DNA of 60,445 nucleotides from Streptomyces sp. MMG1533 (GTDB taxonomy: Bacteria; Actinomycetota; Actinomycetes; Streptomycetales; Streptomycetaceae): assembly GCF_001279775.1 (NCBI RefSeq), contig NZ_LGDG01000251.1, positions 1 through 60,445 on the forward strand, read 5' to 3'. Below the pieces are notes generated by a model. That model did no database searches. It had not been told where the DNA came from and saw only the letters and a program-made list of their open reading frames with translations. Both the position numbers and the translations under genes were made by a program. Every line of letters begins with the position of its first letter. Position 1 is the first letter of the stretch. Of this stretch, positions 42,894 through 50,943 are shown piece by piece.

Positions 42894-44120
42894 ATGAGCG
42901 CTGCAACCCCTCCCACCGCGCGCCGGGTCTCCGCCCGAGTCGGCGCGATCTCCGAGTCCGCCACCCTCGCCGTGGATGCCAAGGCCAAGGCCCTGAAGGC
43001 CGCCGGGCGGCCGGTGATCGGCTTCGGCGCCGGTGAGCCCGACTTCCCGACCCCGGACTACATCGTCGAGGCGGCCGTCGAGGCCTGCAAGAACCCGAAG
43101 TACCACCGCTACACCCCGGCCGGTGGTCTGCCCGAGCTGAAGGCCGCGATCGCCGCGAAGACGCTGCGCGACTCGAACTACGAGGTCGACCCGTCGCAGA
43201 TCCTCGTCACCAACGGCGGCAAGCAGGCCATCTACGAGGCCTTCGCCGCGATCCTCGACCCGGGCGACGAGGTCATCGTCCCGGCGCCGTACTGGACGAC
43301 GTACCCGGAGTCGATCCGGCTGGCCGGCGGTGTCCCCGTCGACGTCGTCGCCGACGAGACGACCGGCTACCGCGTCAGCGTGGAGCAGCTGGAGGCGGCC
43401 CGCACCGAGAAGACGAAGGTCGTCCTCTTCGTGTCCCCCTCGAATCCGACCGGCGCGGTCTACAGCGCCGAGGACGCCGAGGCGATCGGCCGCTGGGCCG
43501 TCGAGCACGGCCTGTGGGTGATGACGGACGAGATCTACGAGCACCTCGTCTACGGCGACGCGAAGTTCACGTCCCTGCCCGCGATCCTGCCGGAGCTGCG
43601 GGACAAGTGCATCGTGGTCAACGGTGTCGCGAAGACGTACGCCATGACGGGCTGGCGGGTCGGATGGATCATCGGCCCGAAGGACGTGGTCAAGGCCGCG
43701 ACGAACCTCCAGTCGCACGCCACGTCGAACGTGTCGAACGTGGCGCAGGTCGCGGCCCTGGCCGCGGTGTCGGGTGACCTGGATGCCGTCGCCAAGATGC
43801 GGGAGGCCTTCGACCGCCGCCGCAAGACCATCGTGCGGATGCTCAACGAGATCGACGGCGTGCTCTGCCCCGAGCCCGAGGGCGCCTTCTACGCGTACCC
43901 CTCGGTGAAGGGCCTGCTCGGCAAGGAGATCCGTGGCAAGCGCCCGCAGGACACGGTCGAGCTGGCCGCGCTGATCCTGGAGGAGGCCGAGGTCGCGGTC
44001 GTCCCGGGCGAGGCCTTCGGTACGCCGGGCTATCTGCGGCTGTCGTACGCCCTGGGTGACGAGGACCTCGTCGAGGGTGTCAGCCGGATCCAGAAGCTGC
44101 TGGCGGAGGCACGGGACTGA
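42894..44120 (+). CDS. aspC: Pyridoxal phosphate aspartate aminotransferase
   Basis: Class I aminotransferase converting aspartate and 2-oxoglutarate to oxaloacetate and glutamate. The 408 residues include [14 protein letters not shown] near the N-terminus, [18 protein letters not shown], the cofactor-contact Asn in [23 protein letters not shown] and the Schiff-base Lys in [19 protein letters not shown] at 42894 is preferred; an ATG three codons upstream (42885) is also in frame. It runs divergently from the tRNA-Trp operon and ends at a strong terminator. The symbol is by family, as actinobacterial annotation varies. Confidence 0.92.
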   Translation: MSAATPPTARRVSARVGAISESATLAVDAKAKALKAAGRPVIGFGAGEPDFPTPDYIVEAAVEACKNPKYHRYTPAGGLPELKAAIAAKTLRDSNYEVDPSQILVTNGGKQAIYEAFAAILDPGDEVIVPAPYWTTYPESIRLAGGVPVDVVADETTGYRVSVEQLEAARTEKTKVVLFVSPSNPTGAVYSAEDAEAIGRWAVEHGLWVMTDEIYEHLVYGDAKFTSLPAILPELRDKCIVVNGVAKTYAMTGWRVGWIIGPKDVVKAATNLQSHATSNVSNVAQVAALAAVSGDLDAVAKMREAFDRRRKTIVRMLNEIDGVLCPEPEGAFYAYPSVKGLLGKEIRGKRPQDTVELAALILEEAEVAVVPGEAFGTPGYLRLSYALGDEDLVEGVSRIQKLLAEARD

Positions 44121-44144
44121 GTTCCGTCCCGGTAGTTCTGCCTC

Positions 44145-44178
44145 AGGGACCACCTCCGAATTTTCGGAGGTGGTCCCT
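44145..44178 (+). terminator. Intrinsic terminator after aspC
   Basis: Arms 44145-44158 and 44165-44178 form a perfect 14-bp stem with an A/T loop, followed by GTTTGTTTGT. It is 25 nt past the stop. Confidence 0.88.
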
Positions 44179-44253
44179 GTTTGTTTGTGCGAGCAAGACC
44201 ACTAAAGGGGAAAGCGCTACCGGGACGGCGGTGGCGTACGGCAGGATCCTGGG

Positions 44254-45285
44254 ATGGAGCGTGTACGTGATGTCTCTGAGCTGCCGAAAGCCCATCTGCA
44301 CCTGCACTTCACCGGTTCGATGCGGCCCGCCACCGTGCTGGAGCTGGCCGACAAGTACGGGGTGCGCCTGCCCGAGGCGCTCAGCGAGGCCCTGACCAGC
44401 GGGGAACCGCCGAAGCTGCGAGCGACGGACGAGCGGGGCTGGTTCCGCTTCCAACGCCTGTACGACGCGGCGCGCTCGTGCCTCAGAGAGCCCGATGACA
44501 TTCGGCGCCTGGTGCGGGAGGCCGCGGAGGAGGACCTGAACGACGGCTCGGGCTGGCTGGAGATCCAGGTTGACCCGACGTCGTACGCGCCCAGGTTGGG
44601 GGGACTGATCCCGGCCCTCGAAGTCATCCTGGACGCGGTGGAGACGACGTCCCGCGAGACCGGCCTCGGCATGCGCGTCCTGGTCGCCGCGAACCGTATG
44701 AAGCACCCTCTGGACGCGCGCACGCTGGCCCGCCTGGCGGTGCGGTACGCCGACCGGGGTGTGGTCGGCTTCGGGTTGTCCAACGACGAACGCCGGGGCA
44801 TGGCCAGGGACTTCGACCGTGCCTTCGCCATCGCGCGGGAGGGCGGTCTGCTGTCGGCTCCCCACGGGGGCGAGCTGACGGGGCCGTACTCCGTACGGGA
44901 CTGCCTGGACGACCTGGATGCGAACCGGCTGGGGCACGGTGTCCGGGCGGCGGAGGACCCGCGGCTGCTGAAGCGGCTGGCGGACCGGGGTGTGACGTGT
45001 GAGGTGTGCCCGGCGTCGAACGTGGCCCTTGGCGTCTACGAGAAGCCGGAGGACGTCCCGCTGCGGACGCTGTTCGAGGCCGGTGTGCCGATGGCGCTGG
45101 GTGCCGACGACCCGCTGCTCTTCGGCTCCCGTCTGGCGGCCCAGTACGAGATCGCCCGCTTGCACCACGCCTTCACGGACCAGGAGCTGGCGGAACTGGC
45201 CCGGCAGTCCATTCGCGGCTCGGCGGCGCCCGAGGACACGAAGGTGAAGCTGCTGGCGGGGGTGGACGACTGGCTGGCCGGCTGA
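44254..45285 (+). CDS. add: Adenosine deaminase
   Basis: Amidohydrolase converting adenosine to inosine in purine salvage. The 343 residues have the metal-binding His16-x-His18 (LHLHFTGSM), the catalytic APHGGELTGP region with His and Glu (about residue 210), and the C-terminal metal/catalytic segment ALGADDPLLFG (about residues 281-291). Start ATG at 44254. It is 133 nt downstream of aspC and followed by four 13-bp tandem repeats. Confidence 0.9.
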   Translation: MERVRDVSELPKAHLHLHFTGSMRPATVLELADKYGVRLPEALSEALTSGEPPKLRATDERGWFRFQRLYDAARSCLREPDDIRRLVREAAEEDLNDGSGWLEIQVDPTSYAPRLGGLIPALEVILDAVETTSRETGLGMRVLVAANRMKHPLDARTLARLAVRYADRGVVGFGLSNDERRGMARDFDRAFAIAREGGLLSAPHGGELTGPYSVRDCLDDLDANRLGHGVRAAEDPRLLKRLADRGVTCEVCPASNVALGVYEKPEDVPLRTLFEAGVPMALGADDPLLFGSRLAAQYEIARLHHAFTDQELAELARQSIRGSAAPEDTKVKLLAGVDDWLAG

Positions 45286-45286
45286 C

Positions 45287-45338
45287 GGGGCCGCGCGGCG
45301 GGGCCGCCCGGCGGGGCCGCCTGGCGGGGCCGCCTGGC
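45287..45338. repeat. Four 13-bp tandem repeats between add and murB
   Basis: Units GGGGCCGCGCGGC, GGGGCCGCCCGGC and two copies of GGGGCCGCCTGGC run head to tail from 45287 to 45338, filling the gap between the converging add and murB stops. Confidence 0.9.
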
Positions 45339-45341
45339 GGG

Positions 45342-46397
45342 CTACAGGCTGACGCCGACCGTCACCGGCTCGTTGACCAGCGTGACGCCGAAGGCGTCGC
45401 GGACGCCGGTGACCACCTCGCGAGCCAGCGTGAGGAGGTCTTCGGTGGTCGCCGCACCCCGGTTGGTGAGGGCGAGCGTGTGCTTGGTGGAGATGCGGGC
45501 CGGGCCGGTGCCGTACCCCTTGGTGAAGCCCGCCTTGTCGATCAGCCAGGCGGCGGAGGTCTTGGTGCGGCCCTCCCCCGCGGGGTACGCGGGCGGCTCC
45601 ACGTCGTCGCCGAGTCGCTCCCGCACGCGCGTGTGGAACGCGGCGAACTCCTCCTCGGTGAGGATCGGGTTGGTGAAGAAGGATCCGGCCGACCAGGTGT
45701 CGTGGTCCTCGGGGTCCAGCACCATGCCCTTGCCGGAGCGCAGCTTCAGGACGGTCTCGCGGGCGTCGGCGAGGGGCACGCGGTCGCCGGGTTCCACGCC
45801 GAGGGCCCGGGCCGTCTCGGCGTACTTGACCGGAGCGGACAGTCCGTTCGCGTCCTCCAGCTCGAAGCGGACGCGCAGGACGACGAATCGCTCGGGGTCG
45901 GCCTTGAAGCGGCTGTGTCGGTACGAGAAGGCGCACTCGGCGTTCGGGATCGTGACCGTCTCGTGCGTGGTCCGGTCGTAGGCGATCACCTCGGTGATCG
46001 TCGAGGAGACCTCCTGGCCGTACGCCCCCACGTTCTGGATGGGGGTCGCGCCGGCGGAGCCGGGGATGCCGGCCAGGCACTCGATGCCGGCGAGTCCGGC
46101 CTCCACGGTGCGGGCGACCGCGTCGGTCCACACCTCGCCGGCGGCCAGCTCGAGCCGGGTGCCGTCGAGGGCGAAGCCCTTCGTGGCGATGACGAGCGCG
46201 GTGCCCGCGAAGCCCTTGTCGCCGATGACCAGGTTCGATCCGCCGCCGATGACCAGCAGGGGCGTCCCGCTTTCGTCGGCCTCGCGGACGGCGGCGACCA
46301 CCTCGGCGTCGGTCGTCGCGGTGACCAGGCGGGTCGCGGGACCGCCCAGCCGGAAGGTGGTCAGGGGGGCGAGGGGGGCGTCGTGGAGTTCCTGCAC
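45342..46397 (-). CDS. murB: UDP-N-acetylenolpyruvoylglucosamine reductase
   Basis: FAD- and NADPH-dependent enzyme that makes UDP-N-acetylmuramate for peptidoglycan. The 351-residue protein starts MQELHDAPLAPLTTFRLGG and has the FAD-binding LLVIGGGSNLVIGDKGFAG, GIPGSAGATPIQNVGAYGQE and the catalytic-Ser region AGSFFTNPILTEEE. It runs opposite to add. No downstream terminator was found beyond the repeat region. Confidence 0.95.
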   Translation of the reverse strand: MQELHDAPLAPLTTFRLGGPATRLVTATTDAEVVAAVREADESGTPLLVIGGGSNLVIGDKGFAGTALVIATKGFALDGTRLELAAGEVWTDAVARTVEAGLAGIECLAGIPGSAGATPIQNVGAYGQEVSSTITEVIAYDRTTHETVTIPNAECAFSYRHSRFKADPERFVVLRVRFELEDANGLSAPVKYAETARALGVEPGDRVPLADARETVLKLRSGKGMVLDPEDHDTWSAGSFFTNPILTEEEFAAFHTRVRERLGDDVEPPAYPAGEGRTKTSAAWLIDKAGFTKGYGTGPARISTKHTLALTNRGAATTEDLLTLAREVVTGVRDAFGVTLVNEPVTVGVSL

Positions 46398-46669
46398 GCG
46401 CTCAAGAGTACGAGACGGGGCTGACAGCTTCGGTTGCGTGCGGGCGTGCGGGCTGGGTGGGGGTTCGCGTTGCGCCTTGTGTTGTGGTGGGGTCGGGGCC
46501 GTGTCGGGGGGTGTCCGTCCTCGGAACGGCGCGGAATCGGCTTCTTACGGGGGCGAACGCGTTGACGCGCCAACCGCTGCGGGCGGACCCCCCCCGACAC
46601 GTCCCCTTCCCGCCGTACGCGAGTGCGGGTCCGTGCACCTTGCGACGCCGGTGGCGGCCGGGCGAGCGC

Positions 46670-46950
46670 ACCACCTCTCGAACCGTCGAGTTGGGTGGTG
46701 GTGGGTAGAGGCCATCCTCAGCCCCCCGCCCACAGGGGCACAGCCCCCAAGGCGACGCCCACCTCTCGACCCACCGACACGGGCGGTACGTAAAGGCCAT
46801 CCCCAACCCCCACCCACCCACCCACAGGGGCGCAGCCCCCAGGGCGACGCCCACCTCTCGGCCGACCGAGTCGGGTGGTGGGTGGGCATAGGCCGGGGGT
46901 CTGGGGGCGGAGCCCCCAGGAGGCGCCGGCACGGGCGTGGGGTGACTGGG
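46670..46950. repeat. About 90-bp degenerate tandem repeats; note on the 46398-47026 gap
   Basis: Three units share CACCTCTCG (46672, 46760, 46852) followed by G/T-rich DNA, AGGCCATCC-type and CACAGGGGCGCAGCCCCC segments, with spacings of 88 and 92 bp. A GGGGGCGGAGCCCCC palindrome ends the array. The 629-nt gap between murB and the MFS gene contains this array, an MFS terminator and no credible gene. Confidence 0.65.
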
Positions 46951-46973
46951 GACGCCGGGTACCTGGATCTGCC

Positions 46974-47022
46974 CACGCGCGCGTACGGCCCCGCCTCGGT
47001 GGCAGGGCCGTACGCGCGCGTG
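46974..47022 (-). terminator. Terminator after the MFS gene
   Basis: Arms 46974-46991 and 47005-47022 are perfect over 18 bp with a 13-nt loop, 5 nt past the MFS stop at 47027. Confidence 0.8.
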
Positions 47023-47026
47023 CCGT

Positions 47027-48457
47027 TCAGGAACTCACGGTCTCCAGCACCGGCGCCGACGCGCCCTCGATCCGCGCCGCCGGTCGCCGTCGCGGAATCA
47101 GCAGCGCAGCAACCCCGGCGAGGGCGACCACCGCGGCGCCGGTCACCAGCGCCGGCTGCAGCCCGTCGACGAAGGCCTGCCCGCTCTCGTAGCCACCCTG
47201 GGCGGAGAAGATCGACGCCATGACGGCGATGCCGAGCGCGCCACCGACCTCGCGCAGGGCGTTGTTGGCCCCGGAGGCGATGCCCTGTTCGTGGGCACGG
47301 ACGCTGGACATCACCAAGCTGGAGGCGGGGGCGAAGAACAGGGCCATACCGATGCCGCTGATGATCAGGCCGGGCAACTGGGCGCCGTAGGAGGCGTCGG
47401 CGGTGACCACGGAGGCCATCCAGGCGAGGCCGGCAGCCTGGAAGAAGAGGCCGGCGGCGACGACGGGCCGGCCGCCGATGCGGTCGGAGAGGATGCCGGC
47501 GATCGGGGCGACGAGCATCGGCATGCCGGTCCAGGGCAGCATGCGCAGGCCGGCCTCGGTGGGCGAGTAGCCGAGCACGCCCTGCATGTACTGGCTGAGC
47601 AGGAAGATCGAGCCGAACATCCCGAGGAACATCAGCAGGCTCGCGACGTTGATGCCGGTGAAGGCGCGGGACCGGAAGAGCCTCATCGGCAGCATGGGGT
47701 TCTTGTTGTGGATGCCGTGGTGTACGAAGCCGGCGAGCAGCGCGGTGCCCGCGAACAGACCGGTCAGGACGAGAGGGCTGGTCCAGCCGTCGACGGGGCT
47801 GCGGACCAGGCCGTAGACGATCCCGAAGAGGCCGCCGCTGGCGAGCAGGGTGCCGGGGATGTCGAGCCGGGCGCCGGTGCCGTGGGACTCGGCGAGGCGG
47901 AGGCGGGCCAGCGGCAGGAGGGCGATGCCCAGCGGGACGTTCAGCCAGAAGATCCACTGCCAGGAGATGTGTTCGGTGAGGCTGCCGCCGATGAGCGGAC
48001 CGGAGGCGACGGCGAGTCCGTTGACGGCGCCCCAGATGCCGTACGCCATCCCGCGCTTGGCGGCGGGCACGGCTGCGGTGAGGAGGGTGAGCGTCAACGG
48101 CATCATGATCGCCGCGCCTACACCCTGGACCGCGCGGGCCGCGATGAGGGAGTCGATACCGGGCGCCATGGCCGCGGCGGCGGACGCTGCGGTGAAGACG
48201 GCCGTGCCGATGATGAAGAGCCGGCGGCGGCCGAAGCGGTCGCCGAGCGCCGCGCCGAACATGAGGAAGACGGCGAAGGTGAGCGTGTAGGCGCTCACCG
48301 TCCATTCCAGGTCGTCCAGCGCTCCCCCGAGGTCCTTGCGGATGGAGGGCAGGGCGGTGGTGACGACGAGGTTGTCGAGGGCCGCCATGAACCCGGCGAC
48401 GCTGGTGATGACGAGGGCCCAGACGGCTCCCCCGCGACGTGCGGCCTGCTGTGACAT
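47027..48457 (-). CDS. MFS drug efflux transporter (DHA2-like)
   Basis: Proton-driven exporter with about 14 predicted membrane helices in 476 residues. It shows the TM1 motif ALDNLVVTTALPSIRKDLGG, the inter-helix motif GALGDRFGRRRLFIIG variant (GAALGDRFGRRRLF), and motif C-like GPLIGGSLTEHISWQWIF. Start ATG at 48457 has GGGAGAG upstream; a longer in-frame GTG start at 48493 crosses near the operator. It lies 105 nt downstream of a TetR gene with a matching operator in front, so it is probably repressed by it. The substrate is unknown. Confidence 0.88.
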   Translation of the reverse strand: MSQQAARRGGAVWALVITSVAGFMAALDNLVVTTALPSIRKDLGGALDDLEWTVSAYTLTFAVFLMFGAALGDRFGRRRLFIIGTAVFTAASAAAAMAPGIDSLIAARAVQGVGAAIMMPLTLTLLTAAVPAAKRGMAYGIWGAVNGLAVASGPLIGGSLTEHISWQWIFWLNVPLGIALLPLARLRLAESHGTGARLDIPGTLLASGGLFGIVYGLVRSPVDGWTSPLVLTGLFAGTALLAGFVHHGIHNKNPMLPMRLFRSRAFTGINVASLLMFLGMFGSIFLLSQYMQGVLGYSPTEAGLRMLPWTGMPMLVAPIAGILSDRIGGRPVVAAGLFFQAAGLAWMASVVTADASYGAQLPGLIISGIGMALFFAPASSLVMSSVRAHEQGIASGANNALREVGGALGIAVMASIFSAQGGYESGQAFVDGLQPALVTGAAVVALAGVAALLIPRRRPAARIEGASAPVLETVSS

Positions 48458-48498
48458 CTCTCCCCCAGAGAGTGATCGATGGGTGATCACCAAGATCG

Positions 48499-48518
48499 GT
48501 TAGTTATTGATGACTAAC
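48499..48518. promoter_or_regulatory. Palindromic operator upstream of the MFS gene
   Basis: GTTAGT-N8-ACTAAC, 20 bp, 42 nt upstream of the MFS start. An identical-arm site lies in front of the tetR gene (49140-49159). Confidence 0.75.
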
Positions 48519-48561
48519 TTTCGTGCGCATGAAAAGGCGCCCATGACGCCCATCTCGTGTC

Positions 48562-49131
48562 CTAGTGCTCCAGTCGGCCCTTGATCCGCGCCGACGGATA
48601 GAGCCCTTCCCAGACCCGGTGCTCGGGCGGGAAGCCCATGGCCACCAGGCAGTTGACGAGCATTCCGTACGCCAGGAAAGTCGTCGTCTCGTTGACGTCG
48701 GCACCGAGCGGCAGGTGGACGGTGTCCCACAGCCGCATCCAGCCGGCCCGCACCGCCTCACCGAACTCGTGCTCACCGGCCTCCTCGGCGGCGGCCACGG
48801 CGACGTACATCTGCATCTGCATCATCAGCCGTTCGGGCCGCTCCGCGATGACCTTGGTGTACGCGTTCGCCATGGCATGCAGGGCATCTTCGCCCTCGAG
48901 CCCCTCGGCAGCCTCCCCGAAGGTGCGGATCGTGTCCTCCACGCACCGCTCGGCCGCCGCGAGGAAGATCGCCTTCTTGTCCGGGAAGAGCCGGAAGAGG
49001 TACGGCTGCGAGACGCCGACCCGCTTGGCGATCACCTCGGTCGAGGTGCCGTGGTACCCACCACGGGCGAACTCGACCGTCGCCGCACGGATGACGCTCT
49101 CACGCCTCTCTTCTGCGCTCATCCTGACCAT
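48562..49131 (-). CDS. TetR-family transcriptional regulator
   Basis: A 189-residue repressor. The N-terminal helix-turn-helix is clear: SVIRAATVEFARGGYHGTST then EVIAKRVGVSQPYLFRLFPD with KKAIFLAAAERC (residues about 12-65). The C-terminal ligand and dimer domain is helical. The start is either 49131 or the internal ATG at 49122. The GTTAGT-N8-ACTAAC operator 9 nt upstream suggests autoregulation, and the same site precedes the MFS gene downstream. Confidence 0.9.
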   Translation of the reverse strand: MVRMSAEERRESVIRAATVEFARGGYHGTSTEVIAKRVGVSQPYLFRLFPDKKAIFLAAAERCVEDTIRTFGEAAEGLEGEDALHAMANAYTKVIAERPERLMMQMQMYVAVAAAEEAGEHEFGEAVRAGWMRLWDTVHLPLGADVNETTTFLAYGMLVNCLVAMGFPPEHRVWEGLYPSARIKGRLEH

Positions 49132-49139
49132 GCAAGTAA

Positions 49140-49159
49140 GTTAGTACTCAATCACTAAC
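49140..49159. promoter_or_regulatory. Palindromic operator upstream of tetR
   Basis: GTTAGT-N8-ACTAAC immediately before the tetR start; arms identical to 48499-48518. Confidence 0.75.
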
Positions 49160-49214
49160 TACGTCAAGGGTGCCGGACTTCAACCCATGCGTAGCGAGAA
49201 GGGACTGCCTATAC

Positions 49215-49249
49215 GTAAGGGGCGCCCCGCAATGGAGGACGCCCCTTAC
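49215..49249 (-). terminator. Terminator after the HadB-like gene
   Basis: GTAAGGGGCG (49215-49224) pairs with CGCCCCTTAC (49240-49249), 14 nt past the stop at 49263. Confidence 0.65.
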
Positions 49250-49262
49250 TGTTGCTCCAGCC

Positions 49263-49691
49263 TCAGGCCAGCCGCACGACCGCCCGCGACATCCCCAGCA
49301 CCTTCTGCCCGGCGCTGGTCGCGATGAGGTCCACGCGGACCGTGTTGTCGTCGAGCTTGGCGGCGACCTTGCCGCCGACCTCGATGGTGGCGCCCTGGTC
49401 GTCGTTCGGGACGACGACGGGCTTGGTGAAGCGGACGCCGTACTCGACGACCGAGCCCGGGTCGCCGGCCCAGTCGGTGACCACGCGGATCGCCTCGGCC
49501 ATGGTGAACATGCCGTGCGCGATGACGTCCGGCAGCCCGACCTGCTTGGCGAACTTCTCGTTCCAGTGGATCGGGTTGAAGTCCCCGGAGGCGCCCGCGT
49601 ACTGGACGAGGGTGGCACGGGTGACGGAGAAGGTCTGGGCGGGCAGCTCGGTGCCGACCTCGACGTCGGTGTACGCGATCTTGGCCGTCAT
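49263..49691 (-). CDS. MaoC-type (R)-enoyl hydratase, HadB-like
   Basis: A 142-residue hot-dog-fold protein with the catalytic dyad motif GDFNPIHWN (Asp37, His42) of (R)-specific enoyl-thioester hydratases, then VGLPDVIAHGMFTMAEA. It closely resembles mycobacterial HadB in pattern. It is 4 nt downstream of the HadA-like partner and probably forms a heterodimer with it. Mycobacterial HadAB serves mycolate synthesis, but Streptomyces lack mycolates, so the substrate here is uncertain. Confidence 0.88.
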   Translation of the reverse strand: MTAKIAYTDVEVGTELPAQTFSVTRATLVQYAGASGDFNPIHWNEKFAKQVGLPDVIAHGMFTMAEAIRVVTDWAGDPGSVVEYGVRFTKPVVVPNDDQGATIEVGGKVAAKLDDNTVRVDLIATSAGQKVLGMSRAVVRLA

Positions 49692-49695
49692 CTGC

Positions 49696-50148
49696 TCACG
49701 CCTCCTCGGCCGCGCGGGCCACGAGCTTGGTCCAGGCGGTCACGACGTGCTCGCCGGCCTCGTCGTGGACCTCGCCGCGAATGTCCAGGATGTCGTTGCC
49801 CGCCATGGACTTGACGGCCTCGATGGTCGAGGTGACCGTGAGCCGGTCGCCGGCGCGCACGGGGCGGACGTAGGCGAACTTCTGGTCGCCGTGCACCACC
49901 CGGCTGTAGTCGAGGCCGAGCTGCGGGTCCTGGACGACCTGCCCGGCCGCCTTGAAGGTGATCGAGAAGACGAACGTCGGCGGGGCGATCACATCGGGGT
50001 GACCGAGCGCCTTGGCGGCCTCCGGATCCGTGTACGCCGGGTTGGCGTCCCCCACCGCCTCCGCGAACTCACGGATCTTCTCCCGGCCCACTTCATAGGG
50101 GTCGGTGGGCGGGTAGCTCCGCCCCACGAAGGACTGGTCGAGCGCCAT
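49696..50148 (-). CDS. HadA-like dehydratase partner subunit
   Basis: A 150-residue hot-dog-fold protein (FAS1-like dehydratase domain) starting MALDQSFVGRSYPPTDPYEV, then VGREKIREFAEAVGDANPAY. At the position of the catalytic His the motif reads DANPAY, so it lacks the dyad and is probably a non-catalytic partner, as for mycobacterial HadA. The gene order rpmG-hadA-hadB matches mycobacteria. Start ATG at 50148. Confidence 0.88.
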   Translation of the reverse strand: MALDQSFVGRSYPPTDPYEVGREKIREFAEAVGDANPAYTDPEAAKALGHPDVIAPPTFVFSITFKAAGQVVQDPQLGLDYSRVVHGDQKFAYVRPVRAGDRLTVTSTIEAVKSMAGNDILDIRGEVHDEAGEHVVTAWTKLVARAAEEA

Positions 50149-50184
50149 GGCTCGGCACCTCCTGAAGTCTGCTGTACCGAAACG

Positions 50185-50223
50185 ACGTGAGGCCGCCCCC
50201 CGACTGCGGGGGCGGCCTCACGT
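50185..50223 (-). terminator. Terminator between rpmG and the HadA-like gene
   Basis: Arms 50185-50200 and 50208-50223 pair perfectly over 16 bp with a CGACTGC loop, starting 11 nt past the rpmG stop. Confidence 0.82.
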
Positions 50224-50234
50224 ACGAGCCTGAT

Positions 50235-50399
50235 TTATCGCGTTTCGCGGTGCGCGGTGTGCGCGTTGCAACGCGGGCAGTGCTTCTTCATCTCCAGTCG
50301 GTCCGGGTTGTTACGCCGGTTCTTCTTGGTGATGTAGTTCCGCTCCTTGCACTCCACGCAGGCCAGCGTGATCTTCGGGCGGACGTCGGTGGCAGCCAC
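50235..50399 (-). CDS. rpmG: 50S ribosomal protein L33, zinc-binding form
   Basis: A 54-residue L33 with two Cys pairs, Cys14-x2-Cys17 (LACVECKER) and Cys41-x2-Cys44 (HCPRCNAH), the zinc-containing form. The start is GTG at 50399 with an AAGGAG-type site upstream. It is transcribed with or just after the tRNA-Thr and tRNA-Met genes and ends at a strong terminator. Confidence 0.95.
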   Translation of the reverse strand: MAATDVRPKITLACVECKERNYITKKNRRNNPDRLEMKKHCPRCNAHTAHRETR

Positions 50400-50487
50400 A
50401 GGAGTGCTCCTTGACGAACGGATGGGACGATTAACGCATAGAAGAGTAGCCGATCGAAGGACCGACCCCACAATCGGCTACTGTCAG

Positions 50488-50560
50488 TAGCGGTGACCGG
50501 ACTTGAACCGGTGACACAGCGATTATGAGCCGCTTGCTCTACCGACTGAGCTACACCGCT
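50488..50560 (-). tRNA. tRNA-Met (anticodon CAT, elongator)
   Basis: A 73-nt cloverleaf: acceptor AGCGGTG/CACCGCT, D-arm TAGCTCAGTCGGTAGAGCA, anticodon loop with CAT, T-arm ACCGGTTCAAGTCCGGT. A full A-T first pair and an ordinary anticodon stem argue for elongator rather than initiator. CCA is not encoded. Confidence 0.93.
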
Positions 50561-50606
50561 GAGATGCGATCGGGCCCCGCCTGGCGGCGGGAACCTCTCA
50601 CACCAG

Positions 50607-50679
50607 AGCCCCAATACGGAATCGAACCGTAGACCTTCTCCTTACCATGGAGACGCTCTGCCGACTGAGCTATTGGGGC
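50607..50679 (-). tRNA. tRNA-Thr (anticodon GGT)
   Basis: A 73-nt cloverleaf: acceptor GCCCCAA/TTGGGGC, D-arm TAGCTCAGTCGGCAGAGC, anticodon stem TCTCC/GGAGA with loop ATGGTAA giving GGT, T-arm TACGGTTCGATTCCGTA. It is the first gene of the thrT-metT-rpmG unit. Confidence 0.94.
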
Positions 50680-50690
50680 GAGCGATGAAG

Positions 50691-50720
50691 ACATTACACG
50701 CTCGGCCGCCGTTCACCCAA
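50691..50720 (-). promoter_or_regulatory. Predicted tRNA-Thr promoter
   Basis: On the minus strand TTGGGT (50720-50715) and TAATGT (50696-50691) are 18 bp apart, 12 nt before the tRNA 5' end. Weak -35, good -10. Nothing else is recognised in the 50680-50943 gap. Confidence 0.45.
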
Positions 50721-50943
50721 ATCCGTTTCGCGGCCCCCGTCGCACCCCGATCCGCGGTTCCCTCAGCGGCCTCGGAGGCCCCTCCCGTACGGCGGACCAC
50801 ACCGGTACGACTATTGCGCTCCTCCCCGGAGCGAGCGGGTCGTCACCCTAGGCTCGACTCACTCTGCGTGATCTTGCCTCCTCACGTCCCTATGCCCCTG
50901 TCCCCATGTCGCCGATGGCCAGCCCCCGAGCCCCTGGAGCGTG

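Noticed and set aside
46545..48305. Long minus-strand frame overlapping the MFS gene and its flank
   Set aside because: It reads the MFS gene out of frame and crosses the 90-bp repeats and the terminator; product is Arg/Pro/His-rich noise.
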